A stretch of 64,000 nucleotides of DNA, from positions 489,374,711 through 489,438,710 of the forward strand of contig VDFB02270651.1 of NCBI GenBank assembly GCA_007258455.2. Reading direction: 5' to 3'. Below are positions 33,961 to 45,937 of the stretch, one piece after another. Numbering within the stretch: position 1 is the stretch's first letter; the number at the start of each line of letters is the position of its first letter. Source of the stretch: Sequoia sempervirens. Its lineage: Eukaryota > Streptophyta > Pinopsida > Cupressales > Cupressaceae. The position numbers and the translations under genes were made by a program. The notes under the pieces were generated by a model. It had not been told where the DNA came from and did not search any database. It worked only from the letters and a program-made list of their open reading frames with translations.

Positions 33961-34950
33961 ATAGGTCTTGTGACCATCAAATACGGAATACTACCAACTA
34001 ATCTTTTAAACAATCTAGGATGAATAGATGACCCGTCATCTTCTTTGCTTAACTTCAACCCTGTTACAACTAGTGTAGGTGGTGGCTTGTAATTCAACAT
34101 ATTAAATATTTTCATTACATCACTTATCTACTTTGATTGAGAAATCAAAATACCATCTACTAATTGGTTAACTTTTATTCTTAAAAAAATATTTTATGAG
34201 ACCAAGGTCAGTCATCTCAAACTCTTTCATTATGGATGCCTTTAAGGAATTTATAGAATGGTCCCCTATAAAAATAAAATCATCTACATAAAGAAAAACA
34301 ATCAAAATTTTACCTTTTTCATCCATCTTGATGTATAAAGTAGGCTTGCTGCTACACCTACTAAAACCATTCTTAATTTAATAAGAATCAATCTAGTTGT
34401 GCCATACTCTGTTTGCTTAAGTCCATACAATGCCTTTTTGAGCTTGTATACCTTGTCTTCATGACCTAAAATTTCATATCCTTCTAGTTGCTCCACATAA
34501 ACTTTCTCTTTAAGAAAACTATTTAAAAATGAATATTTTACATCCATTTAAAAAATAGGTCACTTATTTTGTGCTGCAATGGCCAAAATGGTTCTTACCA
34601 TATCCAAGCAAGCTACATGGGAAAATGTTTCATTGTAGTCAATGCCAGGCTGCTTAGTGAAACTTATAGCAACCAACCATGCCTTATGCTTTAGCACATT
34701 CCTTATCATGTGAGGATTTGTTTTGTAAATCCATTTTACACTTATGATGTCCTTTCCTTATGGACAATCCACCAACTCCCAATTGTTATTCTTTTCAATA
34801 GATTCCATCTCTTCATCCATGGCTTCACCCCATGCTTCATCCTTTATTGCTTCATCAAAAGACATCAGATCAAAAACTTTTGAAAATAAAGCAAAAATAG
34901 AAAAAAAAATTGATGTGTCAACATTAAAATCAGATTCATAAATCTCTTAA
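33961..34950 (-). pseudogene. C- reverse transcriptase
   Basis: Minus strand: [20 protein letters not shown] (34547-34488), [15 protein letters not shown], and IVFLYVDDFIFIG near 34300-34260 with the Copia YVDD active site. Several frameshifts and stops. The N-terminal part is readable only in fragments around 34560-34950. Confidence 0.82.
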
Positions 34951-35289
34951 ACTCGTTGCTTTTCGATGTAATAAAACTGCCAATGTAGGATATGATGAAC
35001 TACTACTCTCAAATGAGTTTTATGGACTTTCTAATGGAATTATGGATGGTATTCTTTATGGAGTATGCTATGTAGGTGAAATTTTTTGATTTATTGAAAA
35101 TCATCTTGGTGAAGGAGGCATAGCTTGTGCTACAACTTTTGTTACATGTTCAGGAGTGGAAGGAGGTATTTCTTGAGGAATACCTTGTTGTTCTAACACT
35201 TCACCAGTCATATCATCATGTGAATCAATTGCTGATATACTTATTGTTTTTTTCTACACTTCCATCCCATGCTTCATTCTCAATGTAAA

Positions 35290-36362
35290 TTATACATCTT
35301 TATTGATTATAAATTTTCTAATATTTGGATTAAACAACTTGTAGGATTTTGTATCTTCTGAATACCCAATAAGAATAAACTTCTCACTTTTTTTATCCAA
35401 CTTATTTCGCAACTCTTTGGGCACATGAGCATATCCAATACAACCAAATAATTTTAAGTGTGCAACACTATGCTGTCTACCACTCCAAGCCTCTTGAGGA
35501 ATCACATCCCTTACACTTTTAGTTGACATCTATTTAAAATATAAACAAAAGTTTCTATTGCTTCTACGTAATATTCATTTGGTAAATGCTTTGACTTCAA
35601 CATACTCATTTTCATTTCCATGATGGTTCTATTTTTCCTTTCAGCCACACTATTTTGTTGAGGCATGTAGCAGGTTGTAAACTATTTGTGAATACCATGT
35701 TGTCTACAAAAATTTAGAAAAGAATTAGAAATATACTCACCACATCTATCAATTCTTAATACCTTGATGTAGTAACCACTTTAGGGTATGTGCAGGATCA
35801 TGATGGGAAAAAAAGTGGCAATATGGTGGGTATGTGGCTGAAATTTTTTTCTTTACCCAAAATTGATGAAACGAAAAGGGTTTTTAAAGGAGATTCTCAG
35901 CTTTCCACCAATATAAATTATGCTTTACTTTGAATTTAATAAATAATTATTATTCATTTTCTATTTGAATTACGACTAAAGTCTTGATTGATAGGCTAAT
36001 TGAAAAACATCTATAGTTTTCGAACAGTATCACATTTTTTGAATCTGAAACATGCATCACATTATATGCTTCACATACTATAGGATTAAAAAAAATTGAA
36101 TTTCATGAAGTTTTTCCCAAGTTAAGGTGGTTAGACATACAGGTTTTTAAATTTGTAATAAAAATTATAATTAATTATTAACTTGGAAAATTTTTTATAA
36201 AAAAAATGCATCACATCCAGACATGAGTGCTCTACTTACATGTCTAAAATATTATAAAAAAATATTATCATTTTATTGTACTCAGTATGGTTAGACAAAC
36301 ACCTACTTCTTATTTTTTCCCTAAAATTTAAGTACTACTGCATTGAAATTTCAAATTTTCAC

Positions 36363-36426
<64 letters not shown>

Positions 36427-37005
36427 TAAACCCAGTAGTTTAAAAAATACATTCAATTTACTATAGATTATATTCTTACATATTTTTTAAATAATATAGA
36501 TAACTTATTCAAATTTTTACGTCAAGTTGCCTAACTCTGATTTTTCTAAATTTTTTGCCACTTAAGGGCCTATTTTTTCCATGATGATCCTGCACATACC
36601 CTTTACTTCTCTACAAGATCCTTGAACTATTGAAAAATTCTAAAGGCATCAGATTTATGCCTCAAAAATTAGACCAATGTATTCCTTGTATAGTCATCAA
36701 TGAAAGTTATAAAATATGTACAACCTCAAATGGAAGGACCATCAGATTTTCCAACAAGGAAAGTCTCTCTATGTTGTTTCCTCATTATGCACCCTTCACA
36801 TACTCTTTCTATTTTTTGTATCAATGATATTTAACCTATAACCACATTCTTTATATGCAACAAATTCAACCCCCCAAATTTTAAATGACCAAATCTAAAA
36901 TTCCATAACCAAGATTCATCCTTTGCAACTGATTGAAAAGTTATTTGAATAATTACACTACCATTTTGTTTATTTCTATTTCCAATTTTTTAATTTTCCA
37001 TTGCT
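35290..37005 (-). pseudogene. C- GAG-pre-integrase and integrase (split by M4)
   Basis: Minus strand from 37005: FGHLKFGGLN-like text, VCEGCIMRKQHRETF (zinc-binding end), FITFIDDYTR. After M4 come VLRIDRCGEY and QQNSVAERKNRTIMEMK with the third catalytic Glu, ending in LKLFGCIGYAHVPKELRNKL and FILIGYSEDTKSYKLF. Order and motifs are those of a Copia integrase. Stops are present, including one directly at the M4 insertion site. Confidence 0.82.
35784..36601 (+). mobile_element. TIR element M4 (818 bp) with internal (TA)n
   Basis: Starts GGGTATGTGCAGGATCATGA, ends CATGATGATCCTGCACATACCC, perfect TSD TTTA (35780-35783, 36602-36605). It interrupts the C- integrase between VEK and SGYY; taking out M4 and one TTTA keeps the frame. 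A (TA)n run of about 55 bp (36366-36421) accounts for its extra length over M2 and M5. Confidence 0.92.
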
Positions 37006-37020
37006 TGCTTTGTTGCAAGT

Positions 37021-38640
37021 TGTGTCATAGAAAAATTGTCCTTTGCCATTTTCATGGCCTTTTAGGTCTTGTTTCATGGTGTTGGAACTATGTTGCTTTG
37101 ATTTTATGCTATATCACAGCTTGAGCATGCTTATTTAGGTACTAAAATTTAAAGAACGATGTCTTGTGAAAGTGTTGTAAGACATTTCTACATTCTTCTA
37201 GACTCTATTTAATACAATTTACCTAAAAATTACCTTTTTTCTCATCAACAAGTCCTATATTGAAGTTTTGTAAATTCTTGTAACAAGCACTCATGCTTTT
37301 CTAGGCACATCTTCACTATTTACACCTTTCTCATGCTTTATTTTATCTTTTTATGCCCTCATATGACTTAATTAACTTTATTTTTGCATATTATCCCGAC
37401 AAATAACATTAAATACAATATTATTCCCGAAACTTGTTTTTAGGTCCTAGGTGGGACCCTTTCACCATGGGTGGTGAATGAGTCCTCCTTGGCCACAAAT
37501 TCAAAATATTTCAAATTTCCTTTCAGGATTTTATTCAAAATCAATTGATGTTGGCCTGCGATGAGGTATGAATGGATAGTAAGGCACAAGAATTGTATAA
37601 ATAAGTGATTTTAGCCTCATTTTACATCTCCTTGGAATAATCTCCTCACTCAAGCATTCAATCTCCTAGCACATTCAAGCAATCTAAAGCACTTTACATC
37701 ATCAATTAGATCACTTTTCAAGCACTTTGAAGTTGCCATTTACATTACTTTATAATTACAAGATCAAGAGTTAGGTGAGTTGATATCATCTGCATGTTAT
37801 TACTTTATCTTTCGCTTTCATTTCATTATCTTTTCAAGGGTTTAATTACTAAAAGTGGGGTTTGACCAAGGAAAACCCCTATTCACTAACCCTAATCATT
37901 TTTCCCCTTTTGCTTGTGTATTTGCAACATTTTATTTATAGATTTGATAGGTTATAAGGTGTTGAAGATTTATTTTCATGTCAACTAGGTGCTTCAAGTC
38001 GACATAAGTCAAATTCAAGCTTAGAGAGACTTATTTGTCCATTTTCTGTAGATTTGACTTCAGCAACTTGACAAACAAACATTCCCAGATCTGGTGTTGC
38101 AGAGTTGTGTACTGGTTTTTCAAAAAAATTGAAGATGAATGATTCGCCACCTCTGGTGAATGAGTCCCACCTTAGGATTGGAATCTTGAATTTTATCAAA
38201 TTTTAGATCCTGATAGATAGAAATCAATTCTCGATAGTTTTTCATCAGTAGGACTTATTCGCCACCCTGGGAAAATGAGTCCCATTGTGAAAAATCAGAA
38301 AAATTCATTAGCATCCCATACATTCTAGAAAGCTCACACATCATCTAGGTGCACTCAGATTTAACTCTGTTCTTTCTATTTTGCATATTTTCTTCATTTA
38401 GTTCATATTTTCATTACATAATGTGTTTTCAAACATAGCTTAAATTGCACTTTTGCATTCATTCTAGTTCATTTTAATCAGTCAATTGCATTTATTCAAG
38501 CTCCTTTATATCATATCACACTACATACATCCTAATTTGAGTGTTACATAAGCATTTTGAAACCTAAATCTCTCTCCTTTTAGGTGAAAAACCCTAGAAG
38601 TGCAAGAGAAGCATTCTAGGTTACCAAAATCTATGTCACA
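37021..38640 (+). repeat. 5' LTR of G2
   Basis: 1,620 bp, colinear with 44303-45932. It contains three palindromic GACTCATTCGCC/GGTGAATGAGTC motifs (37453-37487, 38137-38168, 38251-38283). It is followed by TTTTGGTGAACCCGACTC, the presumed primer-binding site, whose tRNA I could not assign. Confidence 0.9.
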
Positions 38641-39199
38641 TTTTGGTGAACCCGACTCTTGAACACTATAAATTTCTAATTGCATTCATATCTTGCATCC
38701 TAGTTTCCATTTTCATTAGCATTCAATTAGGGCATTGATTAGTTATTGCATTCTAGGACCTTTCATTTTGCATTAGTGAAACATTCATTTAGTTTTCATT
38801 TTTTGCATTCAATTTTATTGGAAAAAGTAAAAATTTGCATTCTGCATCTGTAATTGCATTCTATAGAACATTTAAATCACTCTTAAAATTATGAAAAACA
38901 CAAAAAAATTGCATCTTGGGACTCATTCGCCACCCAGGGAAAATCAATCCCTTTGCACTTTTTAGACAGTAGTTCTGTGCAATTTCTAGCATTTCTATTT
39001 TTTGTATTTGCATCTTTGTTATGTATAGTTAGTGTATTTTTTTTATTTTCCTTTCACATTCTTATATTAGATTGCATTTCCATCCACCCTTCCTTTGTGG
39101 TATTTGCATGAGTGTTTGGTGCCCTGTTGACAATACTTCAGTGAGAAGAAGTTCTAGACTCATGGCCTCTCGCGATAGAACTTTTGTTGTGGACATTGG

Positions 39200-40830
39200 G
39201 ATCTCATGAGCTCCTACTCCTGGTATGGGCAATGGTGCTTTAAGCCCTAACAATTCCACTTTCATGCCTTCGCCTTTCCATCCTATACATGTTGACAATC
39301 AAAACAAATCCCTCCCACAAGAAAAGGTCATTAATATTCATGATGACTTTGCACATTTACAACAAGATTTGTCACTTGAAAAAAATTCTACCACTGCTAT
39401 ATCTGCTATTGAGAACCTTCATCACTTAATTGAGAGTGATAATGGCTTACAAGTATTGAAACAAATTGCTGAGATTTACAATAAACATGCCTCTTCAACT
39501 ACCTAATCCAAAAACATTCTTGTAAGCCAAGGAGAACCTCAATTCATCCCCCTTCAACTATAGCTTCCATACCAACTTACACCAATCCGCAAGTCCACAC
39601 AAATATGCATCAAACTAATTATGTGGCTACTTCTTTCCTGATTCCCACTAGCAATCCTACTTCTTTTGTGGCATCACAAGTTCCTTCCACCACATTCGCA
39701 CCCCTTAGCATCCCTTTCACCTCCCCTAACATCACTTACACACCATCATCATTTTCCCTTCCACCTTAACCCAATTATCTTGATCCTCTTCTTACACAGC
39801 TCCTTAACACTGTTTCATCCATGCAACACCAAATTTCCACCATTAGTCAAGGTCAAACCACCCCACCCACATATCTTGTCTACAACAACCCCTTATCATT
39901 AGAAATCTTACGTACCCCAATGCCATAAGGGATAAAAATGTTGAGGTTTGAGAAATACAGAGGAAAAGGAGACTCTATAAACCATGTCAATGCTTATACG
40001 ACTTTGTGTAGTGACTTTGTCCTTGATGATAAAATTTTAGCAAAACTTTTTCCAAGGACCTTGAAAGATACAACTTTTGAATGGTTTTCCAACTTTCCCA
40101 ATCATTCTATCCGTTCATTTAACAAATTGGTGGAATCTTTCATTAATCACTTTCAAGTTCACATGACACCTAAAAAGAAAATGGCTGACCTTATGAGATG
40201 TAGACAAAATACATATGAAAAAGTGACAGATTTAATCTCTCGTTACCAATCCTTATACACTTAGGTTGATGTAAAAATTCTAGATGCACATCTGCAAAAC
40301 ATGTTTATTGAGAATTTGCACACTAACCTTCAAGATGAACTTAGCGTGATGAAATTACCTTCATTCATGCATTTGTGTACAACCTTATGTGATTATCAAA
40401 ATTCGGTTTCAAGTCGCGAGTCAAAATCCACTACTAGCCCTGTTGACAAACCTGAACATAACAATCAAAACCAAAACAACACACAAAATTTTTGCAAACC
40501 TAATAGAGGCTTTTTACAATTTAACCCACCACCTTCACCCCAACCGCAACCAACTCCACAAGTTCAAAATTCAATGGCCACTACTAAGATAGTCATGCCT
40601 TATCATTATGGCGATCCATATAGATACTTCACCCCTTTACCCAACACCGTCCATCATACAATGAACCAATTAATTCAAAAATGCATGCTCACCTTACCAC
40701 CTGTTCGACCACTTAATCCTAATCAACCCTTACCACCTACCTTCAAACCTAACGCTTATTGAAATTTTCATCATCAAAATGGCCATGAAACCGAACATTG
40801 CAAGCATCTTAAACATTTAGTTCAAGACCT
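39200..40830 (+). pseudogene. G2 gag
   Basis: An N-terminal block (39225-39506) reads HDDFAHLQQDLSLEKNST and related. The gag core (39938-40762) has MLRFEKYRGKGDSINHVNAY, LFPRTLKDTTFEWFSNFP, FNKLVESFINHFQVH and LISRYQSL, the retrotrans_gag helices of Ty3/gypsy elements. A Gln/Asn/Pro-rich tail follows, then FHHQNGHETEHCKHLKHLV, a zinc-finger-like block. Two in-frame stops (about 40262 and 40760) break it, otherwise the frame is kept. Confidence 0.85.
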
Positions 40831-40846
40831 CATTGATTTAGGTGAA

Positions 40847-41809
40847 TTGATCATTATGGGTGTTAATGATCAAGGCAATAAGTCTGTTGTACCCCCTAAC
40901 CAAAATTTGCAAATCTTCACCAACCCTATGCCTAAACACACTACCTCATTTGTTCAGGCTAGTGAACCTTCAAAGCTTGATGTAATGATTTTTGATACAC
41001 ACAATGAGCAACTTGATACACCTCCTATTGTTACCCAAGCTAGTCCTGTGGATAAACTTGTGGCTACAATAGACATTATTCCTCGTAAGGGGAAAACAAC
41101 TAAATCTCTTGATATTTATTTCTCTGCTAAGGATATATTGCAAAAGCTTCCTGATGGTCCTCTCTACATAACTGGCAAAATCTATGATAAACCTACTAAT
41201 GGGATATTAATAGATCTCGCATGTGCTGATAATGTGATCACATAGGAGTTTTTGGTATTACATGATCTATATCAAGATGACTATAATAAACCAATTGTGT
41301 GGATTAAAACACATAATGGTTTTGCATGCCCTATGATTAGATTGATCGTGCTACCTTTAAAAATAGGACCTAAGACTTTGGAGGTAACATTTTCCATTAT
41401 TTCACAATCTGATCAATTTCGTTTGCTACTAGGCCTTCCTTGGCTTCGCTTAATGAAAGCGGTCCTGTTAGTTGTTCATAAGTGCTTGAAGTTTCCACAT
41501 GGCAATGAGGTATTCACTATAAACCATAGTGGCTTTAATCCTTTATCTTCCAAAGGTAACTTTTCATTAGAATCCTTTTTGCCTAAACCCATGGAACCTA
41601 TCACTCCTTGTAAGGATTTCTTTTACATTGCTTATCAAAAGTTTAAAGCCAAAAAGATAGTTGAACTATCTCTTCGTAACACATCTTCATCCACTTCCAC
41701 CCATCCTATCCTAGATGAAACCATGATTACACCTAAATATGATATTGAACAAGCCATACAACCTTCTAAAAAACCACCCTTAGACACTTCTCCACCATCA
41801 TCCAAATGA
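40847..41809 (+). pseudogene. G2 retropepsin-like domain with altered active site
   Basis: SAKDILQKLPDGPLYITGKI, GILIDLACADNVIT, then after one stop LLGLPWLRLMKAVLLVVHKC and KFPHGNEVFTI. The G-x-P-W-L flap and the following helix identify the gypsy protease region. The catalytic D-[TS]-G is replaced by D-L-A, so activity is doubtful. The same place in G1 reads D-P-I. A Ser/Thr/Pro-rich tail ends at 41807. Confidence 0.78.
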
Positions 41810-41878
41810 CCACGAGAACTTGAACCTTATCCCATCCTACCTCCTTCTGTGAAATAAGTATATAAAGAAAAAGAGAAA

Positions 41879-42466
41879 GTGGTTGACCCATCTTATTTAG
41901 CTTCTTTTGTTCTTCCTTCTTTGGAAGTAGAAGAACCTATGATGACTCAATCCTCTCTTACACCTCAACAACTCCAAACCCGCATTAACAGAAACCGTGC
42001 TGCTAGGGAATGTCGGTGTCGTTGCTGTCTCCTTGCTCGTCAATTTGGCATAGAAGAAAATAAAGACAATACACATCCGCCTTTGAAAAAAGAAATCAAT
42101 GACCACCCCACCTTTCTTGACCCGCCACCTGATAATCCAATCCAACCTTCACAACAACCTGAACCAATCCAACAACTAACACTCTTGATCCATCCATCGT
42201 TAGAAATCACCCTTCGTCCTCCTGTCGTTATTAATCTTGATGATGACGATGATGATGTGACGATCGCTAAAATAGATGAAGAAATACACAATGATTTGAA
42301 CTCTTTATTTTCATCTACAATGAGCTTAAATGATAAATCATCTCCACCAAGTGAAGAACTTGGTACCACTCCTAGTTCGACACTTGTAATTATTCCTTTG
42401 GACAGTCAATTGCCTACGCAGTACACTGAACATGATTGGGAGGTAGATGACCTATTCGATGGTTGA
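41879..42466 (+). CDS. G2 extra ORF downstream of protease, unknown product
   Basis: 195 open codons, possibly continuing the gag-protease frame after two stops. Contents: a basic, Cys/Arg-rich patch NRNRAARECRCRCCLLARQ (residues about 38-56), Pro/Gln-rich middle, a run of Asp (VINLDDDDDDVTI) and an acidic C-terminus. The basic patch is close to, but one residue out of register with, a bZIP basic region, and no leucine zipper follows. Function unknown. Confidence 0.5.
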   Translation: MVDPSYLASFVLPSLEVEEPMMTQSSLTPQQLQTRINRNRAARECRCRCCLLARQFGIEENKDNTHPPLKKEINDHPTFLDPPPDNPIQPSQQPEPIQQLTLLIHPSLEITLRPPVVINLDDDDDDVTIAKIDEEIHNDLNSLFSSTMSLNDKSSPPSEELGTTPSSTLVIIPLDSQLPTQYTEHDWEVDDLFDG

Positions 42467-42630
42467 ATTGCCTTTTCCTTGCTATTGCTTTTTAGTTGTT
42501 CTTTTTCTTTTTCCTTTTTCATGTGTGTATCATGTTCCCTCGTATCATGTGTTTGATGTTTCCCCGCTTTGTACACTTCTTCTATTCATATCTTTATTCT
42601 TCTACATGTCTTTTTCTCTTTTCTTCTATT

Positions 42631-43085
42631 TTGTGTTTTCCTTTTGGGGATGACGCAAAGCATAGAGATGCCCTATGTATCTTCCATGTTGACCCAAACG
42701 GTCATTGTGTTTTTTTTTTTTTGTGTTTTCCTTTTGGGGATGACGCAAAGCATAGACACACCCTATGTCTCTTCCATGTTGACCCAAATGGTCCTTGTTT
42801 TTTTCTCTTTTGTTTTGTTTTGTGTATTCCTTTTGGGGATGACACAAAGTGTAGAGATGCCCTATGTCTCTTCCATGTTGACCCAAATGGTCCTTGTCTT
42901 TTTCTCTTTTATTTTTGTTTTGTGTTTTCCTTTTGTCAATGATGCAAAGCATTGAGACTAAAATGTCTCCTTCATGTTGACTCAAAAGCTTTTTCCTTTT
43001 CATTTCCTTTTTGCTTGTGTTTTCCTTTTGAGGACGATGCAAAGCATCGAGACCACAATGTCTCTTCCATGTTGACTCAAAATGG
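42631..43085 (+). repeat. Five-copy 90-100 bp tandem module in G2
   Basis: Units start at about 42631, 42721, 42820, 42920 and 43015. Each has TTGTGTTTTCCTTTTGGGGA, then GATGACGCAAAGCAT, CCCTATGTCTC and TTCCATGTTGACCCAAATGG. The two last copies are more diverged. T-rich spacers separate the units. Open frames across the array are translated repeats. One unit of the same module is in G1 near 18760-18830, in the same place upstream of the polypurine tract. Confidence 0.85.
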
Positions 43086-44302
43086 ACTTTCTTTTTTTGT
43101 TCTTTTTTTTCTCTCTTTGTGTCATTCTTCCAGTTCTATGTGTATTTGGGGAATGATGACAGTTCCAAGCTCTTTCATTAAAACATTACAACAACAAACA
43201 TACTAACCCCAAATCCATAGATCCCTTATGTGTTTGGTGTGCTTTCTTTTTTGGGGGGCAACTCCATTCCTTTGTTTTTCATTTTTCATTGACATGACGT
43301 AGCCTAACTTCAAAACATATGACTTGGCATAAGTCTTTCCAAGTTGGCTCTTGTGTCTTGTTTTCTTTTTGCATTTTCTTTTCTTCTCTACTTTCAAGTA
43401 ATTTCTCATAGCACAATGTGTAGCAATTCCTTTAAAGTGGGGGGCATACATTACCATTATTTCATTGCGCATTCATGCTTCTTAGTATAGCCTTTTCATT
43501 TATATGATGTGTTCGTCACTTTGTGGATGGAAATGGGTGTGATTTCCTTCATAAGTGTGATCTATCTAAGCATATTGCATTCCTCTATATGGATTGATGC
43601 ACACACACTGCATCCCCTAAGTTGAGAATATACTATTCTTTGATTGGTCCTCTCTTGGAGACATTAGACACAATGTTCCCTAAGTGGCTGACCTTGCATA
43701 AATTGAACAAGACTCCTTTGAACAATCTTTCACATTACATTTTTGCATTTTATATTGTTGCATTTCTTGGCCGCCTTGCATAACACAACTTGCATGCCTA
43801 TAGTGTCATATTGTTTAAAGATATTAGCATTTAGATTTTCCTTTTGCTTTGTGGCACCTTGTCAAAGTTAACTTTGGCATGGTTGAGTGGGAAGCCCAAC
43901 TAGCGGCATGACTTTTCCCCATAGCCACTTTTGTGTTTTGTGAGTGCATACCAACTAGTGTATGTATCTTACTTTTTGGGCCTTCTCACTCCATGGACAA
44001 CTAGTTTCGTGGCCCCAGAGTGAGTACACATTCTATTTTTCAAAACAATCAGCCTAGATCTCTTTTCACAACTAGTTGGATTGATGATCCAAACTTCATC
44101 TAATTCTTTTCAACACTTGTGTGTTCCCTTTTCCTTATGCCTAGTTTGCTATGGGATCTTCATCCTAGGGGCTTGATCATCCTCCTGATTGTTGTATTCC
44201 ATCTTGCTAACATAAGTGCATTCAAACCCTCCTATCGATGTTCATGGCTAATTTAGTGTGAGTTTGAAGTAGGTTCATCCTCTCACTAAAGTGGGGGCTA
44301 AA
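43086..44302 (+). other. G2 3' non-coding region and polypurine tract
   Basis: No ORF with support. It ends with TCACTAAAGTGGGGGCTAAA at 44283-44302, the polypurine tract directly before the 3' LTR. Confidence 0.7.
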
Positions 44303-45932
44303 TGTGCCATAGAAAAATGGACCTTTGTCATTTTCATGGCCAGCCTTTTAGGTCTTGTTTCATGGTGTTGGAACTATGTTTCTTTGATTTTATGTTGTAT
44401 CATGGCTTGATCATGCTTATTTAGGTACTAAAATTCAAAGAACGATGTCTTGTGAAAGTGTTGTGAAGTGTTGTAAGACATTTCTACATTCTTCTAGACT
44501 CTATTTGATACAATTTACCTAAAAATTGCCTTTTTTCTCATCAACAAGTCCTATATTGAAGTGTTGTAAAGTCTTGTAACAAGCACTCATGCTTTTCTGG
44601 GCGCATCTTCACTATTTACACCTTTCTCATGCTTTATTTTATCTTTTTATGCCCTCATATGACTTAATTAAGTGTATTTTTGCATATTATCCCGACAAAT
44701 AAAATTAAATACAACATTATTCATGACACTTGTTTTTAGGTCCTAGGTGGGACCCATTCGCCATGGGTGGTGAATGAGTCCCCCTTGGCCCCAAATTCAA
44801 AATATTTCAAATTTCCTTTTGGGATTTTACTCAAAATCACTTGATCTAGCCTGTGATGAGGTATGAACGGATAGTAAGGCACAATGATTGTATAAATAAG
44901 TGATTTTCACCTCATTTTACATCTCCAATAATCTTCGCACTCAAGTATTCAATCTCCTAACACATTCAAGCAATCTCAAGCACTTTACATCATCAATTAG
45001 AGCACTTTTCAAGCACTTTGAATCTGCCATAAACATTACTTCAAAATTACAAGATCAAGAGTCAGGAGAGTTGATATCATCTATGTGTTATTACTTTATC
45101 TTTCTCTTTCATTTCATTATCTTCTCAAGGATTTAATTACTAAAAGTGGGGTTTGACCAAGGCAAACCCCTATTCACTAACCCTAATCATTTTTCCCCTT
45201 TTTCTTGTGTATTTGTAGCCTTTTGTTTGCAAATTTGACAAGTTATAAGGTGTTGAAGATTGATTTTCATGTCAAATAGGTGCTTCAAATCAACATAAGT
45301 GAAATTCAAGCTTGGAGAGACTTATTTGTCCATTTTCTATAGATTTGACTTTGACAAACCGACAAGTAGACATTCCCAGATCTGGTGTTGTAGAGTTGTC
45401 TCCTAGTTTTTTAGAAATTTGGGAAAGGACTGATTTGCCACCTGTAGCGAATGAGTCCTACCTTAGGACTGGAAAATTGAATTTTGTTAGTTTTTAGATC
45501 CCGACAGACATAAATTAGTTCCTGACAGTTTTTCATCTGTAGGAGGATTGATTCGCCACCCTGGGTGAATGAGTCCCACTGTGAAAAATTAGAAAAATTC
45601 ATCAGCATACCAGACATTCCATAAATTTCACACATCATCTAGGTGCACTTAGATTTAACTCTGTTCTTTCTATTTTGCATATTTTCTTCATTTAGTTCAT
45701 ATTTGCATTACACAATGTGTTTTCAAACATAGCTTAAATTGCACTTTTGCATTCATTCTAGTTCATTTTAATCAGTCAATTGCATTTAGTCAGGCTCATT
45801 TATATCATATCACACTGCATACATCCTAATTTGAGTGTTACATAAGCATTTTGGAACCTAAATCTCTCTCCTTTTAGGTGAGAAACCCTAGAGGTGCAAG
45901 AGAAGCATTCTAGGTTCCCAAAATCTGTCACA
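44303..45932 (+). repeat. 3' LTR of G2
   Basis: 1,630 bp, matching the 5' LTR with small indels. The three palindromic motifs are kept at 44749-44781, 45427-45459 and 45543-45577, although bases in the arms have changed. Confidence 0.9.
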
Positions 45933-45937
45933 AAAGT

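Larger units (their letters stand above)
37021..45932 (+). mobile_element. LTR element G2: gag-protease only, nested in the C+ 5' LTR
   Basis: LTRs at 37021-38640 and 44303-45932, starting TGTG[TC]CATAGAAAAAT and ending TCACA. Target duplication CAAGT (37016-37020) / AAAGT (45933-45937, one mismatch). Removing G2 rejoins the C+ LTR exactly as seen in the intact 3' LTR (TTGCAAGTATGAG). The internal region holds gag, a retropepsin-like segment, an extra ORF and a tandem module, but no RT, RNase H or integrase. The polypurine tract TCACTAAAGTGGGGG is identical to that of G1, so both belong to one lineage. Confidence 0.9.

Noticed and set aside
42447..43042. Long overlapping ORFs on both strands (42496-42942, 42569-42955, 42626-43042)
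   Set aside because: Open in several frames because of the tandem module; the period is not a multiple of three throughout and no protein family is recognised.
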